Positions 43,499 through 52,256 of a stretch of 64,000 nt of DNA are shown here, piece by piece (position 1 is the stretch's first letter; each line of letters starts with the position of its first letter). The stretch spans positions 62,001-126,000 of the forward strand of contig JAHHID010000007.1 of assembly GCA_019359015.1 (NCBI GenBank), in the 5' to 3' direction. The stretch is from Spirirestis rafaelensis WJT71-NPBG6. GTDB lineage: Bacteria; Cyanobacteriota; Cyanobacteriia; Cyanobacteriales; Nostocaceae. The position numbers were made by a program, and so were the translations under genes. The notes under the pieces are model-generated. The model was not told the origin of the DNA. It saw only the letters and a list, made by a program, of their open reading frames with translations, and made no database searches.

Positions 43499-44635
43499 AT
43501 GGTTACATTGAGGAATTCAATCGTGGTTGCTACGCCGGAAAAACTGGATCATACACACGAGCATCTATCAGGTCAAGAGCGAGTAGCTGTATTGCTTATG
43601 GGCTATGGCGAAGTCGAAAGCTACGAAGACTTTGCTAACTATAACGAACAAGCTTTAAATCTACTGACAGCAAAATTTGCACCAGTACCAACCTGGATTT
43701 ATCCACCTTTGGCACGTCTTTTAGCGTTATTCGATCGCCATGAATGGGGACACACACACCATGATTTTATTTCCCCACATAACGCAATTTTTGAAAAGCA
43801 ACGCGCTGGAATTGAGAAAAATTTACAAGAAAAATGGGGCGATCGCGTTCAAGTTTTCAAAGCTTTCAACTTCTGCGCTCCCTTTCTACCCGACCAAGTT
43901 TTAACAGAAATTAAAAATCAAGGCTTTGATAAACTACTAATTTATCCATTGCTGGTGGTTGATTCTATCTTTACTAGCGGAATAGCGATCGAGCAAGTTA
44001 ACAATGCTCTTTCCCAAATAGCTGATGGTGAAGAACACTGGGTTAAAGCACAGCGCTACATTCCTTCTTTCTATAACGAACCAGCTTACATCAATTTGAT
44101 GGCTCATCTGGTTGAAGAAAAAATTAACGCTGACTTGGCTAACGCTTACCTACCTTCTCAAATCGGTATTGTGTTAATGAATCACGGTTGTCCCCACAAA
44201 GCCAAAGGCTTTACCTCTGGGATCACCGAAAGTCAGATACTTTACGATTTAGTACGTGATAAGCTAATTAACCGCTATCCTCTAATCTCCGTAGGTTGGC
44301 TCAACCACGATACACCTTTAATTGACTGGACGCAGCCAAACGCTGAACAAGCGGCAAAAAACCTCATCCAATTGGGTGCGAAAGTGATTATCTTTATGCC
44401 GATTGGCTTTGCTACAGAAAATCACGAAACTCTCTTGGATGTTCACCACATTATTCACGATCTAGAGAAAAAACATGCGGATGTAAGCTACGTGCAAATG
44501 GCTTGCGTCAACGATGATCCCGAATTCTTAGCAGTGGCAGCTGAATGGGCAAATTCTCATATCGCTGAATTGTTATCAGAGGACGCAACAGCAGTTAATC
44601 CCCAACTAGCTGGACATCATCACCACCACCATTAG
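43499..44635 (+). CDS. Ferrochelatase-like metal chelatase with C-terminal hexahistidine
   Basis: A 378-residue protein of the class II chelatase (ferrochelatase) fold: VAVLLMGYGEVESYEDF at the start, FNFCAPFLPDQVLTEI, LLIYPLLVVDSIFTSG, VLMNHGCPHKAKGF, SVGWLNHDTPLIDW and PIGFATENHETLLDVHHI, the last matching the conserved His/Glu region of HemH. It differs strongly from standard cyanobacterial HemH: no GGP motif, no C-terminal CAB helix, an added His-rich N-terminus (HTHEH). It ends in six consecutive histidines (373-378) just before TAG. Metal and tetrapyrrole substrate are uncertain (iron, cobalt or nickel). Followed by a repeat array, no operon. Confidence 0.8.
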   Translation: MVTLRNSIVVATPEKLDHTHEHLSGQERVAVLLMGYGEVESYEDFANYNEQALNLLTAKFAPVPTWIYPPLARLLALFDRHEWGHTHHDFISPHNAIFEKQRAGIEKNLQEKWGDRVQVFKAFNFCAPFLPDQVLTEIKNQGFDKLLIYPLLVVDSIFTSGIAIEQVNNALSQIADGEEHWVKAQRYIPSFYNEPAYINLMAHLVEEKINADLANAYLPSQIGIVLMNHGCPHKAKGFTSGITESQILYDLVRDKLINRYPLISVGWLNHDTPLIDWTQPNAEQAAKNLIQLGAKVIIFMPIGFATENHETLLDVHHIIHDLEKKHADVSYVQMACVNDDPEFLAVAAEWANSHIAELLSEDATAVNPQLAGHHHHHH

Positions 44636-44812
44636 GAAGCAGGGGGAGCAGGGGGAGCAGGGGAAGCAGGGGGAGCAGGGGGAGCAGGGGAAGAAATTCC
44701 CCCAAGTCTCCTTGTCTCCTTGTCTCCTTGTCTCCTTGTCTCCTTGTCTCCTTGTCTCCTTGTCTCCTTGTCTCCTTGTCTCCTTGTCTCCTTGTCTCCC
44801 CCTCCCCCACTC
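44636..44812. repeat. Two STRR arrays (GGGGGAGCA and GTCTCCTT units)
   Basis: Six G-rich 9-bp units followed by about eleven perfect 8-bp GTCTCCTT units, between the convergent chelatase and FMN-reductase genes. Confidence 0.95.
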
Positions 44813-44814
44813 CC

Positions 44815-45360
44815 CTAACTCACACCTCGCAACTTGCGGGTATTTTCAACTAAACTTTGAGCAAATTCGTCAAAACGTTGAGAAAGTTTATCATCTAGTA
44901 ACTTACCTTCAGCGTTGAAAGCTTTCCAAACTTGTCCGATCGCTACTTGCTCAGGGATGCACCAAGCGTGAAGCCATCTGAGAATTAATCTCATATCGTT
45001 TAAAGCGTTGCTGTTCGGTTGTCCTCCTAAAACGCTAATCAATCCCGCTACTTTACCAGAGAACTGATCGAAGCTCATTAAATCTAGTGCATTTTTCAAT
45101 ACACCACTGACGCTGCCGTGATATTCTGGTGTTGCTAAAATTAATCCATCCGCAGAACTGACAGCATCCTGCATCCGCTTTACATCGGGGTAATCTGGAT
45201 ATTCTTTTCCCCCGTCGCAAAAGGGTAACTTCATCTGCCTTAAATCCAAAATTTCCACTTCTGCACCTAGCGCTTCTACTCTTTGCGCTGCTAATTCTAA
45301 AGCCATTTGGCTGTAAGAATCGGGTCTTAAACTACCTGCAATGGCAACAATTCTCACCAT
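44815..45360 (-). CDS. NAD(P)H-dependent FMN reductase
   Basis: A 181-residue flavodoxin-like reductase of the SsuE/ChrR/azoreductase family: AIAGSLRPDSYSQMALELAA (FMN phosphate loop), LPFCDGGKEYPDYPDV, ILATPEYHGSVSGVLKNALD (the P-E-Y motif over the flavin). Expected to reduce free FMN, quinones or metals such as chromate in the cytosol. The STRR ends 2 bp from its stop. No operon partner. Confidence 0.9.
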   Translation of the reverse strand: MVRIVAIAGSLRPDSYSQMALELAAQRVEALGAEVEILDLRQMKLPFCDGGKEYPDYPDVKRMQDAVSSADGLILATPEYHGSVSGVLKNALDLMSFDQFSGKVAGLISVLGGQPNSNALNDMRLILRWLHAWCIPEQVAIGQVWKAFNAEGKLLDDKLSQRFDEFAQSLVENTRKLRGVS

Positions 45361-45517
45361 AAACCAACATCCTAATAAAGATTCAATAGCATTTTATTAA
45401 ATGCAAGTCGGAGTCATTACGACTAAATATATTTTAGCGATTATTGTGACAATGTGTACAATATCGATTTTCTATAGGAGTACCATATAATCGCGAAGCC
45501 TCTCTACCAGTGATGCA

Positions 45518-46366
45518 ATGATGGCTATACGTCAAAGTTTATCGAAATCTGATATCCAAGTATCTTACTTAGAGTGGAATCAAGGTAAAGAACCTTTGTT
45601 ACTATTACATGGTTTAGCCGACAACGCAGTTGTTTGGTCAAGCTTAGGAGATTACCTAGCGGCAGAATACCACATAGTTGCTCCAGATATGCGCGGTCAT
45701 GGTGAAAGTAGCAAGCCGGAAACAGATTATAGTTTTGAGAGTGCGATCGCTGACTTAGAAGCACTGATGGATCGTTTGGGATGGAAATCTGCTTCTGTTG
45801 TAGCGCATTCTTGGAGTGGTAAATTAGCTTGCATTTGGGCAAAGCAAAATCCAACACGTTTGCGGAGTCTGATTCTTGTAGATCCGATTTTTATTTGGAA
45901 AATACCGAGTTTTTTCAAGTTGACATTTCCGTTGTTGTATCGCGTCTTGCCTTTTCTCAAAGGAATGGGACCATTTGCCAGTTTAGAAGAAGCATCGGTG
46001 CAAGCGCGTAAGTTAAATCAATATCAGGATTGGAATTCTTTACAGCAGCAAGTCTTTCAAGCTGGAATTGAACAAAAAGCCGATGGTAGTTGGGGTAGTA
46101 AGTTTACAATAGCTGCACGCGATCGCATTTTTGAAGAAGTCATGCGAATTCCTGGTTTAACAGGTACAATTGATAGCCCCACTCTGTTTATACAACCAGA
46201 AAAAGGTGTCAATCGCCAAGAATGGCAACTTAAACCTTACAAAACTCATCTAACAAACTTACGCATCTGCCAAGTTTCTGGTAATCACTGGGCATTTTTG
46301 ACACAAAGTCAAGCATTTAACTCGACCGTAGAAGCTTTCTTAAAGCAGCATAAGTCAGAAAAATGA
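45518..46366 (+). CDS. Alpha/beta hydrolase
   Basis: A 282-residue hydrolase: PLLLLHGLADNAVVWSSLGD (oxyanion HG), DMRGHGESSKPETDYSFE, nucleophile Ser in VVAHSWSGKLACIWAK (S-x-S-x-G variant), acid near LFIQPEKGV and His in VSGNHWAF. Substrate unknown. Standard 280-residue length with a short cap domain (about 130-190). Confidence 0.88.
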   Translation: MMAIRQSLSKSDIQVSYLEWNQGKEPLLLLHGLADNAVVWSSLGDYLAAEYHIVAPDMRGHGESSKPETDYSFESAIADLEALMDRLGWKSASVVAHSWSGKLACIWAKQNPTRLRSLILVDPIFIWKIPSFFKLTFPLLYRVLPFLKGMGPFASLEEASVQARKLNQYQDWNSLQQQVFQAGIEQKADGSWGSKFTIAARDRIFEEVMRIPGLTGTIDSPTLFIQPEKGVNRQEWQLKPYKTHLTNLRICQVSGNHWAFLTQSQAFNSTVEAFLKQHKSEK

Positions 46367-46376
46367 CATTTACGCT

Positions 46377-46425
46377 CGTAGTAAGCGATTCATCGCTTAT
46401 ATTGGGCACTTAAGTGCCCACTACG
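46377..46425. repeat. Nested palindrome (CGTAGT...ACTACG family)
   Basis: Outer CGTAGT/ACTACG (CACTACG) arms enclose AAGCGATtcATCGCTT and GGGCACTTAAGTGCCC, a layout shared with 32049-32105 and 63556-63589 but with unrelated inner arms. Confidence 0.75.
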
Positions 46426-46512
46426 ATCTCAAATTTAACTTTATCTTTGTAACACCCAGCTTTAATCCGAGAATTAATATTTTAAATTTTCCACAAGGAG
46501 ATAACGACATTC

Positions 46513-48231
46513 ATGAGCTTTTGTATTAATCCAGTTTGCCCGAAACCGAACCACCCAGACAACGATGAGAACCGCTTTTGTCAAAGTTGTGGTTCTCAGC
46601 TTGAGTTGCTAGGACGCTATCGGGTGTTGCGACTTTTGAGTGACAAAACTGGTTTTGGCAAAGTTTATGACGCATACGAACGAGACGCACCAAAAATCCT
46701 CAAAGTACTCAAAGAGGATTTATCAACTGATGCGAAAGCAGTAGAACTATTTCAGCAAGAAGCAGCAGTGCTGGGACATCTCAATCATCCGGGTATACCC
46801 AAAGTGAATGGTTACTTTCAATATCAGACCAGAAATGGCTTGCTATTGCACTGCATTGTCATGGAAAAAATCGAGGGTCCCAACTTAGAACAGTGGCTAA
46901 AGCAGCAGCAGAATCGCCCGATTTCTCAAGAACAAGCTGTAAACTGGTTAAGGCAGTTGTTAGAAATTTTGGCTCTTGTACATGCAAAACAGTATTTGCA
47001 TAGAGATATTAAACCATCTAATATTATGATTCGCCCTGATGGGCAGTTAGTGTTAATTGACTTTGGTACAGCCAGAGAAGTTACTAGAACCTACTTAGCC
47101 AAAATCAGCAGTGGTGGTGGGGGGATTACAGCAATTATGTCATCTGGCTACAGCGCACCAGAACAAATAAACGCTCAAGCTGTAGCGCAATCAGACTTTT
47201 ATGCCTTAGGACGCACCTTTGTATTTTTGCTGACAGGATATCATCCTTTGGAGATGTACGACAGCCATCATAATGTGTTGCATTGGCGAAATCATGCCAT
47301 GCAAATCTCACCTTTACTGGTAAATTTGATTGATTCGCTGATGGTGCGGGATGTGAATCAGCGTCCAGCTACCGCTCAGGATATTATAAAACGGTTGGAG
47401 GCAATTGAACAACAATTAACAGGAACTATTGCGACTGTAAATGTTGTCGGAAGTCCGAAAACTGCCCAATTACCGCAACCAACTACGACGATACCACCGC
47501 AGAAGCAGCCAGAAAAGGAGCCGGAAAAAGTTCCTTTATTAGCATTATTTGCGGCGTTGTTGGTGTCGTTAGGATTATTAGGTTTAGTTGCTTTAGCTAC
47601 TCGTTCTTCTAAATTAGCTTCTTTACCTGAAGATTACGGACAAGCACCAGAAAGAAAAGGCAAAGTTGATTACTTTCCTTATGAAGAAGGTAAAGATAGT
47701 CAAGGCAGAGTTGCCGAATTTAACGTTGCCGTTTTATCTGTAGAATATAAATGGCAGCTTGGCAGTAATTATCAAGTTAAATATAACAACGAATTGATTA
47801 ATCTTGACTCCTTAAAGTCTAATTTAGAAGAAGAAGGTATTCAGAGAATAATGGAAAATCCCAGTGAAATTATCTCTGTCGGCACAGCTTCTTGTGAAGG
47901 TAATGTAGAAATAGAAGAAAAAAGGGCTTTAGAACGTTCTCAGCAATTACAACTTTTAGTTAAGAGAATATTTAGCAATACGAGAAGTGTGCAAGGTTAT
48001 CGCTTGTTAAATTTGGGTCAATTTCAGCGAACTGATTGTCAAGCAAACCAAGATTCAACAGCTTATCAAAGAAGTATTATTATTATTGGCGTGAAGAAAC
48101 AATCAGAAGGTGTGATTGTAGATGAAGCGTTAAGAAATAGGTTAGAGAAAAAGCCTTTTGCTGATTTTAAATTAGAGGATTATTCGCTGGGTTCGGAAAA
48201 GAGATTTAAAACGATACCAAGTAATTTGTAG
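46513..48231 (+). CDS. Ser/Thr protein kinase with zinc ribbon and periplasmic domain
   Basis: A 572-residue Hanks-type kinase. Zinc ribbon at 4-29 (CINPVCP, then CQSCGS), kinase ~36-300 (TGFGKVYDAYE glycine loop, PKILKVLKED lysine, HRDIKPSNIMI catalytic loop, LIDFGTAREV). A Gln/Pro linker leads to one membrane helix (~345-366; LLALFAALLVSLGLLGLVAL) and an external domain (366-572) with GTASCEGNVEIEEKRALERS, reminiscent of OmpA/MotB peptidoglycan-binding folds. All catalytic motifs are intact. A second kinase of similar front end is convergent at 48378. Confidence 0.88.
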   Translation: MSFCINPVCPKPNHPDNDENRFCQSCGSQLELLGRYRVLRLLSDKTGFGKVYDAYERDAPKILKVLKEDLSTDAKAVELFQQEAAVLGHLNHPGIPKVNGYFQYQTRNGLLLHCIVMEKIEGPNLEQWLKQQQNRPISQEQAVNWLRQLLEILALVHAKQYLHRDIKPSNIMIRPDGQLVLIDFGTAREVTRTYLAKISSGGGGITAIMSSGYSAPEQINAQAVAQSDFYALGRTFVFLLTGYHPLEMYDSHHNVLHWRNHAMQISPLLVNLIDSLMVRDVNQRPATAQDIIKRLEAIEQQLTGTIATVNVVGSPKTAQLPQPTTTIPPQKQPEKEPEKVPLLALFAALLVSLGLLGLVALATRSSKLASLPEDYGQAPERKGKVDYFPYEEGKDSQGRVAEFNVAVLSVEYKWQLGSNYQVKYNNELINLDSLKSNLEEEGIQRIMENPSEIISVGTASCEGNVEIEEKRALERSQQLQLLVKRIFSNTRSVQGYRLLNLGQFQRTDCQANQDSTAYQRSIIIIGVKKQSEGVIVDEALRNRLEKKPFADFKLEDYSLGSEKRFKTIPSNL

Positions 48232-48245
48232 CATAATTCTTCATT

Positions 48246-48350
48246 CGTTCCCAGGCTCCAGCCTGGGAATGTATATTTAGAGGCTCTGCCTCTGATATAA
48301 TTCGGGAGGCAGAGCCTCTCGAAGACATTCCCATGCTCTGCATGGGAACG
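48246..48350. repeat. Four-hairpin palindromic repeat
   Basis: Outer arms CGTTCCCA/TGGGAACG contain CCAGGCTccaGCCTGG, GAGGCTCTGCCTC, GGAGGCAGAGCCTC and CCATGCTctGCATGG hairpins. Lies between the two convergent kinase genes; part of a dispersed GGCTC-palindrome family also seen at 15369. Confidence 0.8.
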
Positions 48351-48377
48351 AGAAATAGCGAGTAATTTATAGCTTGA

Positions 48378-50849
48378 TTAATTGTATGATGTTTTATCGA
48401 CAACAAACCTGTTATTTTCAACTTTAACCAAAACACCGATACCCGGTAATGGTTTGCGATCGCCTAAATCGTTAAATTGCACCTTTGCCGTCACACCATC
48501 GGCTGAAAAATCACGCTGATTCAAGGCTTCGTAAAGCTGATGACGGGTGTAATTCCCCTTAGTGCGTTTGAGTGCTTCAACCATAGCCATCGTAGCATCA
48601 TAAGACATTGCAGTTCGCCAGTTCACATCTCCAGTTCCCCAAAGCTTCACAGATTCCTGCTCAAACTTAGAGTTAGGACTATTACTTCTATGCCAGCGAA
48701 TAGCAATTCTCAGTTTATCAGGTGGAATATTAGCTTGACTGACACTTTCGAGATATGGAGTATCTGCACCGAGTATGGTAATATCTTCGCTTTGGTTAAT
48801 GAGAAGTGTTGCCGCAATTCGTGAAACTTTATCGCTAAAGGCTAACATGATTACTTCTGCATTAGTTTCTTTTGCTTGTTGCAAACAATTTAATACTTCA
48901 GTAGTGCTTTGAATTACTGGACACTCATTAACAAGCTGTCTTCTATTTTTGAAGACAACATTTTCAAATTCTTTCTTTAAAGATGCAGCAAATGATTCAT
49001 TAGGCTCATAAAAAATAGCTATTTTCATCAAATTTTGACGTACCATAAATTTAACTAGTTTTTCAGCAGCAGCAGAGTTATCTGGAGATACGCGGAAAAT
49101 GTAGTTATTTAATTTAAAAGCAGAATCTCTAACAGCAGTACTCGTAGGAGATATAACCACCATTTTTCCATCATAATATGGTGCCGCTTCTTGTATACTA
49201 TCGCTGGTATAATAACCGATGACTCCTAAGATATTTTCTTTGCTGGCGATCGCATCAGCTATTTGCTTAATTTTATTTTGATGCCAACCTGTACTAACGA
49301 TTTCGAGAAACAACAGTCTTCCGTCAATACCCTTATTTTGATTAAAATTATCTTGAACGTGAGCAAATCCGCGCAGCATTTGTTCGGCAATGTCATTTGA
49401 ACCATTAAGCTGATCGTCAATAATTGGAACACTAGCAGCAATTTTTAGAGGATTTTTTGCCAGAACAGCTTTAGCATTGTTTAGATAAATTCGTGCTTCT
49501 GGGTCATTTTGATTAGAAGTAAGGTATCTATCAAAAGATACAATAGCTTGGTTGAAATTTCCTTGTTGAAATGCTTTTGTTCCTCTTAGTTTGTTCGCAA
49601 AAACCGCCTCACGAATCCTCGGATTTTGGGGAATCAAAATTGCTTCGCCGCAGCTGAATCCATTTTGATTGTGAAAATCGCAAATAGGTGGATGTATCCA
49701 CCAGTTAATTAAGAATGCGATCGCGCTTCCTAGTAAAACTAATCCAACTGGCAAAAATACTTTCTTAGCAAGCCTCTTCAGCCTAAATGAAAAATTTGTA
49801 AGATCGCGAATTGTGGTATAATTCAATTCTTGAGATTCACGCTCATTTTCGCTCCTAGATGTTTCCCCAGCACGCGAAGGCTTTGAATTTGGATTTAGCG
49901 ATATTTGTCTAGAAAGAGCAGAAATTACTGACTCAGCAGACTCATATCGATTCTCTGGTTGATATGACAACATCCGATCTAAAATGTCTGCAAACTTGTC
50001 GTTTACATTAACGTATTCTCTCCAAATCCACCTATTTTGATTCCAAAGCTCATTTACATTTCTACCTGTGAGCAAACAAATACAGGTTGCAGCTAAAGAA
50101 TATAAATCTGAGGAAAAAAATATTCCTTTACCAGCAAGTTGTTCTGGTGGTGCAAATATCGGAGTTCCCATTGCCATTGATTGCTCAACAGGTATTTTTG
50201 GCTCTAATTTCCGCTTCACCGCAGCACCAAAATCTATCAAATAAAGCGTTCCATTTTCGTGACGAATGATATTAGAAAGCTTGATATCCCTATGAATAAC
50301 TTGCCTTTTTTCATGTATGTACTTAAGTACGTTCAGGAGTTGCCCTAAATCATGCACAACTTCAGCTTCTGAAAACCGACCTTTATTGTTAAGTTCCTTA
50401 TCCAAAGTTTCACCTTGGACATATTCTTGTACTAAATAAAATAATTCTTTGCGGAATTCTTCTTGCGAATCGAAAGGTGCTGGCAATTCAAAGTAATCAT
50501 ACAGTTGAGGAATTTGTTCATGCTTAATATCTCTCAAGGCTTTTGCCTCTTCCTCAAAAGACTTTTTTATCAATTCAAGCTCTGACTGTGAAAAAGGATT
50601 TCTAGAAGTATTTCTCGGCTGCAACTGCTTCACAATACACTGCTGCTCAAGGTGAGCATCCCATGTGCGAAATGTCTTGCCAAATCCTCCCCAGCCTATT
50701 TGCTCTAAGGGTAGGTAGCGAGTCTTCAAAATTAAAGTCATTCCACAGCTACTACAGTATCTCTGCTGGTGGTTCCTAAGATTGCGGAACTCATCAGGGA
50801 CTTCGTTTTTCGGATACCGACAGTTAGGGTTAGTGCAGTAAATTTTCAT
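48378..50849 (-). CDS. Ser/Thr receptor kinase with periplasmic amino-acid-binding-type domain
   Basis: An 823-residue receptor-like kinase. Zinc ribbon (4-39; CTNPNCR, CSSCG), kinase ~47-320 (GWGGFGKTFRTWD, HRDIKLSNIIR, LIDFGAAVKR), one membrane helix (~370-392; LVLLGSAIAFLINWW), a TPR-like stretch (~430-465), and a C-terminal type-1 periplasmic-binding fold (~480-823; IAASVPIIDDQLNGSNDIAE, VIGYYTSDSIQEAAPYYDG, MVVISPTSTAVRDSAF, VSYDATMAMVEAL-like region) of the branched-chain amino acid/Leu-Ile-Val receptor family. The external domain should bind a small ligand and drive the kinase. Ligand unknown. Confidence 0.9.
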   Translation of the reverse strand: MKIYCTNPNCRYPKNEVPDEFRNLRNHQQRYCSSCGMTLILKTRYLPLEQIGWGGFGKTFRTWDAHLEQQCIVKQLQPRNTSRNPFSQSELELIKKSFEEEAKALRDIKHEQIPQLYDYFELPAPFDSQEEFRKELFYLVQEYVQGETLDKELNNKGRFSEAEVVHDLGQLLNVLKYIHEKRQVIHRDIKLSNIIRHENGTLYLIDFGAAVKRKLEPKIPVEQSMAMGTPIFAPPEQLAGKGIFFSSDLYSLAATCICLLTGRNVNELWNQNRWIWREYVNVNDKFADILDRMLSYQPENRYESAESVISALSRQISLNPNSKPSRAGETSRSENERESQELNYTTIRDLTNFSFRLKRLAKKVFLPVGLVLLGSAIAFLINWWIHPPICDFHNQNGFSCGEAILIPQNPRIREAVFANKLRGTKAFQQGNFNQAIVSFDRYLTSNQNDPEARIYLNNAKAVLAKNPLKIAASVPIIDDQLNGSNDIAEQMLRGFAHVQDNFNQNKGIDGRLLFLEIVSTGWHQNKIKQIADAIASKENILGVIGYYTSDSIQEAAPYYDGKMVVISPTSTAVRDSAFKLNNYIFRVSPDNSAAAEKLVKFMVRQNLMKIAIFYEPNESFAASLKKEFENVVFKNRRQLVNECPVIQSTTEVLNCLQQAKETNAEVIMLAFSDKVSRIAATLLINQSEDITILGADTPYLESVSQANIPPDKLRIAIRWHRSNSPNSKFEQESVKLWGTGDVNWRTAMSYDATMAMVEALKRTKGNYTRHQLYEALNQRDFSADGVTAKVQFNDLGDRKPLPGIGVLVKVENNRFVVDKTSYN

Positions 50850-50952
50850 TTCAACTGAGTATGATTTCAGTATAATAAGGCATTTATTCTAGCCTGTGAA
50901 ATGGCAAATAATAAAAAAATTAGGCTTTGTATATCTTTATTTATAAGTCTAA

Positions 50953-51060
50953 ATCTACACCCGCTATGAATCCGAAATTACAGACGAACACCTGCGTCCA
51001 AACTATCGCTTCATCAACCTTTGGGAGGTCAAGGTTGATATAGCTCTTAATCAAAGCTAA
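50953..51060 (+). pseudogene. Orphan C-terminal coding remnant
   Basis: A 35-codon frame without a start, reading YTRYESEITDEHLRPNYRFI then NLWEVKVDIALNQS before TAA. The composition looks like true protein end sequence, but I cannot assign a family. Surrounding DNA has no promoter or start. Confidence 0.35.
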
Positions 51061-51075
51061 CTTTCTTTCAAGTCT

Positions 51076-51864
51076 TCACGCTCCCATCCCAGAATACTGT
51101 TTTAATCCCCGACGCCATAGCAAGCGATTCACACCCAAAAATATCAAAAACCAACCAATCATTGCCAAAAATCCCCGCGTTACATCTACAGGTAGTCCGA
51201 CTAAAAGACTCGCTGGGAAATTAATCAAATAAGGGAAAGGTGTTAAAAGCACGATTGCTCTCACAGGTTCCGGAAAAACTTCTAAAGGGGCAATTATTCC
51301 CGATAAAAATAAATAAAATAAATACCAAAAATTCTCCAACGCGCTAGCTCGTTCTGTCCAAAAAGCGAACATCGCTAAAGTGTATTGAATGACAAACCGC
51401 AAAGCAAAAGCTAGCATTACCGACACTGCAAACAACACCAAATTGCTAAAATTAGGCAACCAAAAAGTCTGAGGATAAAGTACAAAAAACAATATCACCA
51501 AGAATAAAGCAAAGGGCATCCGCGCAACTCTTTCCGAAAGATGAGAGCTAATGTGATGCCATACTGGATCAAGCGGTTGTAGCAATCTTGGCGAAAGTTT
51601 GCCTTCCACAACTTCTTTTTCAAATTCCCAAATTACCCAGACAACTGTAAATTGCCTAACTAAAAAAACCGCCAGAAAGTAACGAGCAAAATCCACAGGT
51701 GTCAAACCGAAGTTTCCATTTTGCGCTGCTTGTATCCAAACACCCATCAAAATAATCGGCAAAGAGCCGGCAAGAACCCATAAAATTAATTCAGCCCGAT
51801 ATTCAACCATGTAGGCGTAATATACAGAAAGCAAAGTTAGGGCTTTTTTAATAATTTTCTTCAT
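51076..51864 (-). CDS. ABC-2 type transporter permease (DUF990-like)
   Basis: A 262-residue membrane protein with six predicted helices: VLAGSLPIILMGVWIQAA, a cytosolic FEKEVVEGKLSPRLLQPLDP motif typical of the ABC-2 permease coupling region, and FWYLFYLFLSGIIAPLEVFP followed by FPYLINFPASLLVGL. ABC-2 permeases export lipids, polysaccharides or drugs. Neither the ATPase nor a second permease follows it in the window; the next gene downstream is the receptor kinase, so the partner may lie elsewhere. Confidence 0.85.
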   Translation of the reverse strand: MKKIIKKALTLLSVYYAYMVEYRAELILWVLAGSLPIILMGVWIQAAQNGNFGLTPVDFARYFLAVFLVRQFTVVWVIWEFEKEVVEGKLSPRLLQPLDPVWHHISSHLSERVARMPFALFLVILFFVLYPQTFWLPNFSNLVLFAVSVMLAFALRFVIQYTLAMFAFWTERASALENFWYLFYLFLSGIIAPLEVFPEPVRAIVLLTPFPYLINFPASLLVGLPVDVTRGFLAMIGWFLIFLGVNRLLWRRGLKQYSGMGA

Positions 51865-52023
51865 TTTAGTTTTAAGGGCAGTAGTAAGGTGTGAGGCTTT
51901 TAATTTTATCGTTGAGGCTCCAGAGGGAGAGGGGGAGAAAGTTTGAGGCTTTAAAGTGAAATTTTAAGCATTGCAAATTGTAAGCGTAAGAGTTTAGCAC
52001 TTTTATTATTGAACACCCAATCT

Positions 52024-52061
52024 GTTAGATATTTGCAGGCGATCGCTTGCAAATATCTAAC
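52024..52061. promoter_or_regulatory. 38-bp near-perfect palindrome centred on HIP1
   Basis: GTTAGATATTTGCA and its complement flank GCGATCGC with one symmetric mismatch pair, in the 320-bp divergent space between the ABC permease and DUF928 genes. It may be an operator or simply a hairpin repeat. No gene lies in 51865-52184. Confidence 0.55.
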
Positions 52062-52256
52062 GCTCACAGTCTAACTGGCGTTCCAAAGGGCATGATTCTA
52101 TTTACTATCTCTATTACCCTAACTTTTTGACACTTACAACTAACAAAGGGTGGAAATTACATCTTGATATTTTCACAGGTGTAATTGCGGAATGAGAAAA
52201 ATCAATTTTGTAGTAAAATACAGACTATCAGTCGCGCTAGTCGTAGCGCATCAGCC

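Noticed and set aside
44617-44635. Hexahistidine tail as cloning-vector contamination
   Set aside because: The codons sit at the natural end of the gene, followed directly by TAG and a Nostocales-type STRR array, and the rest of the protein is also His-rich; no vector sequence is present.
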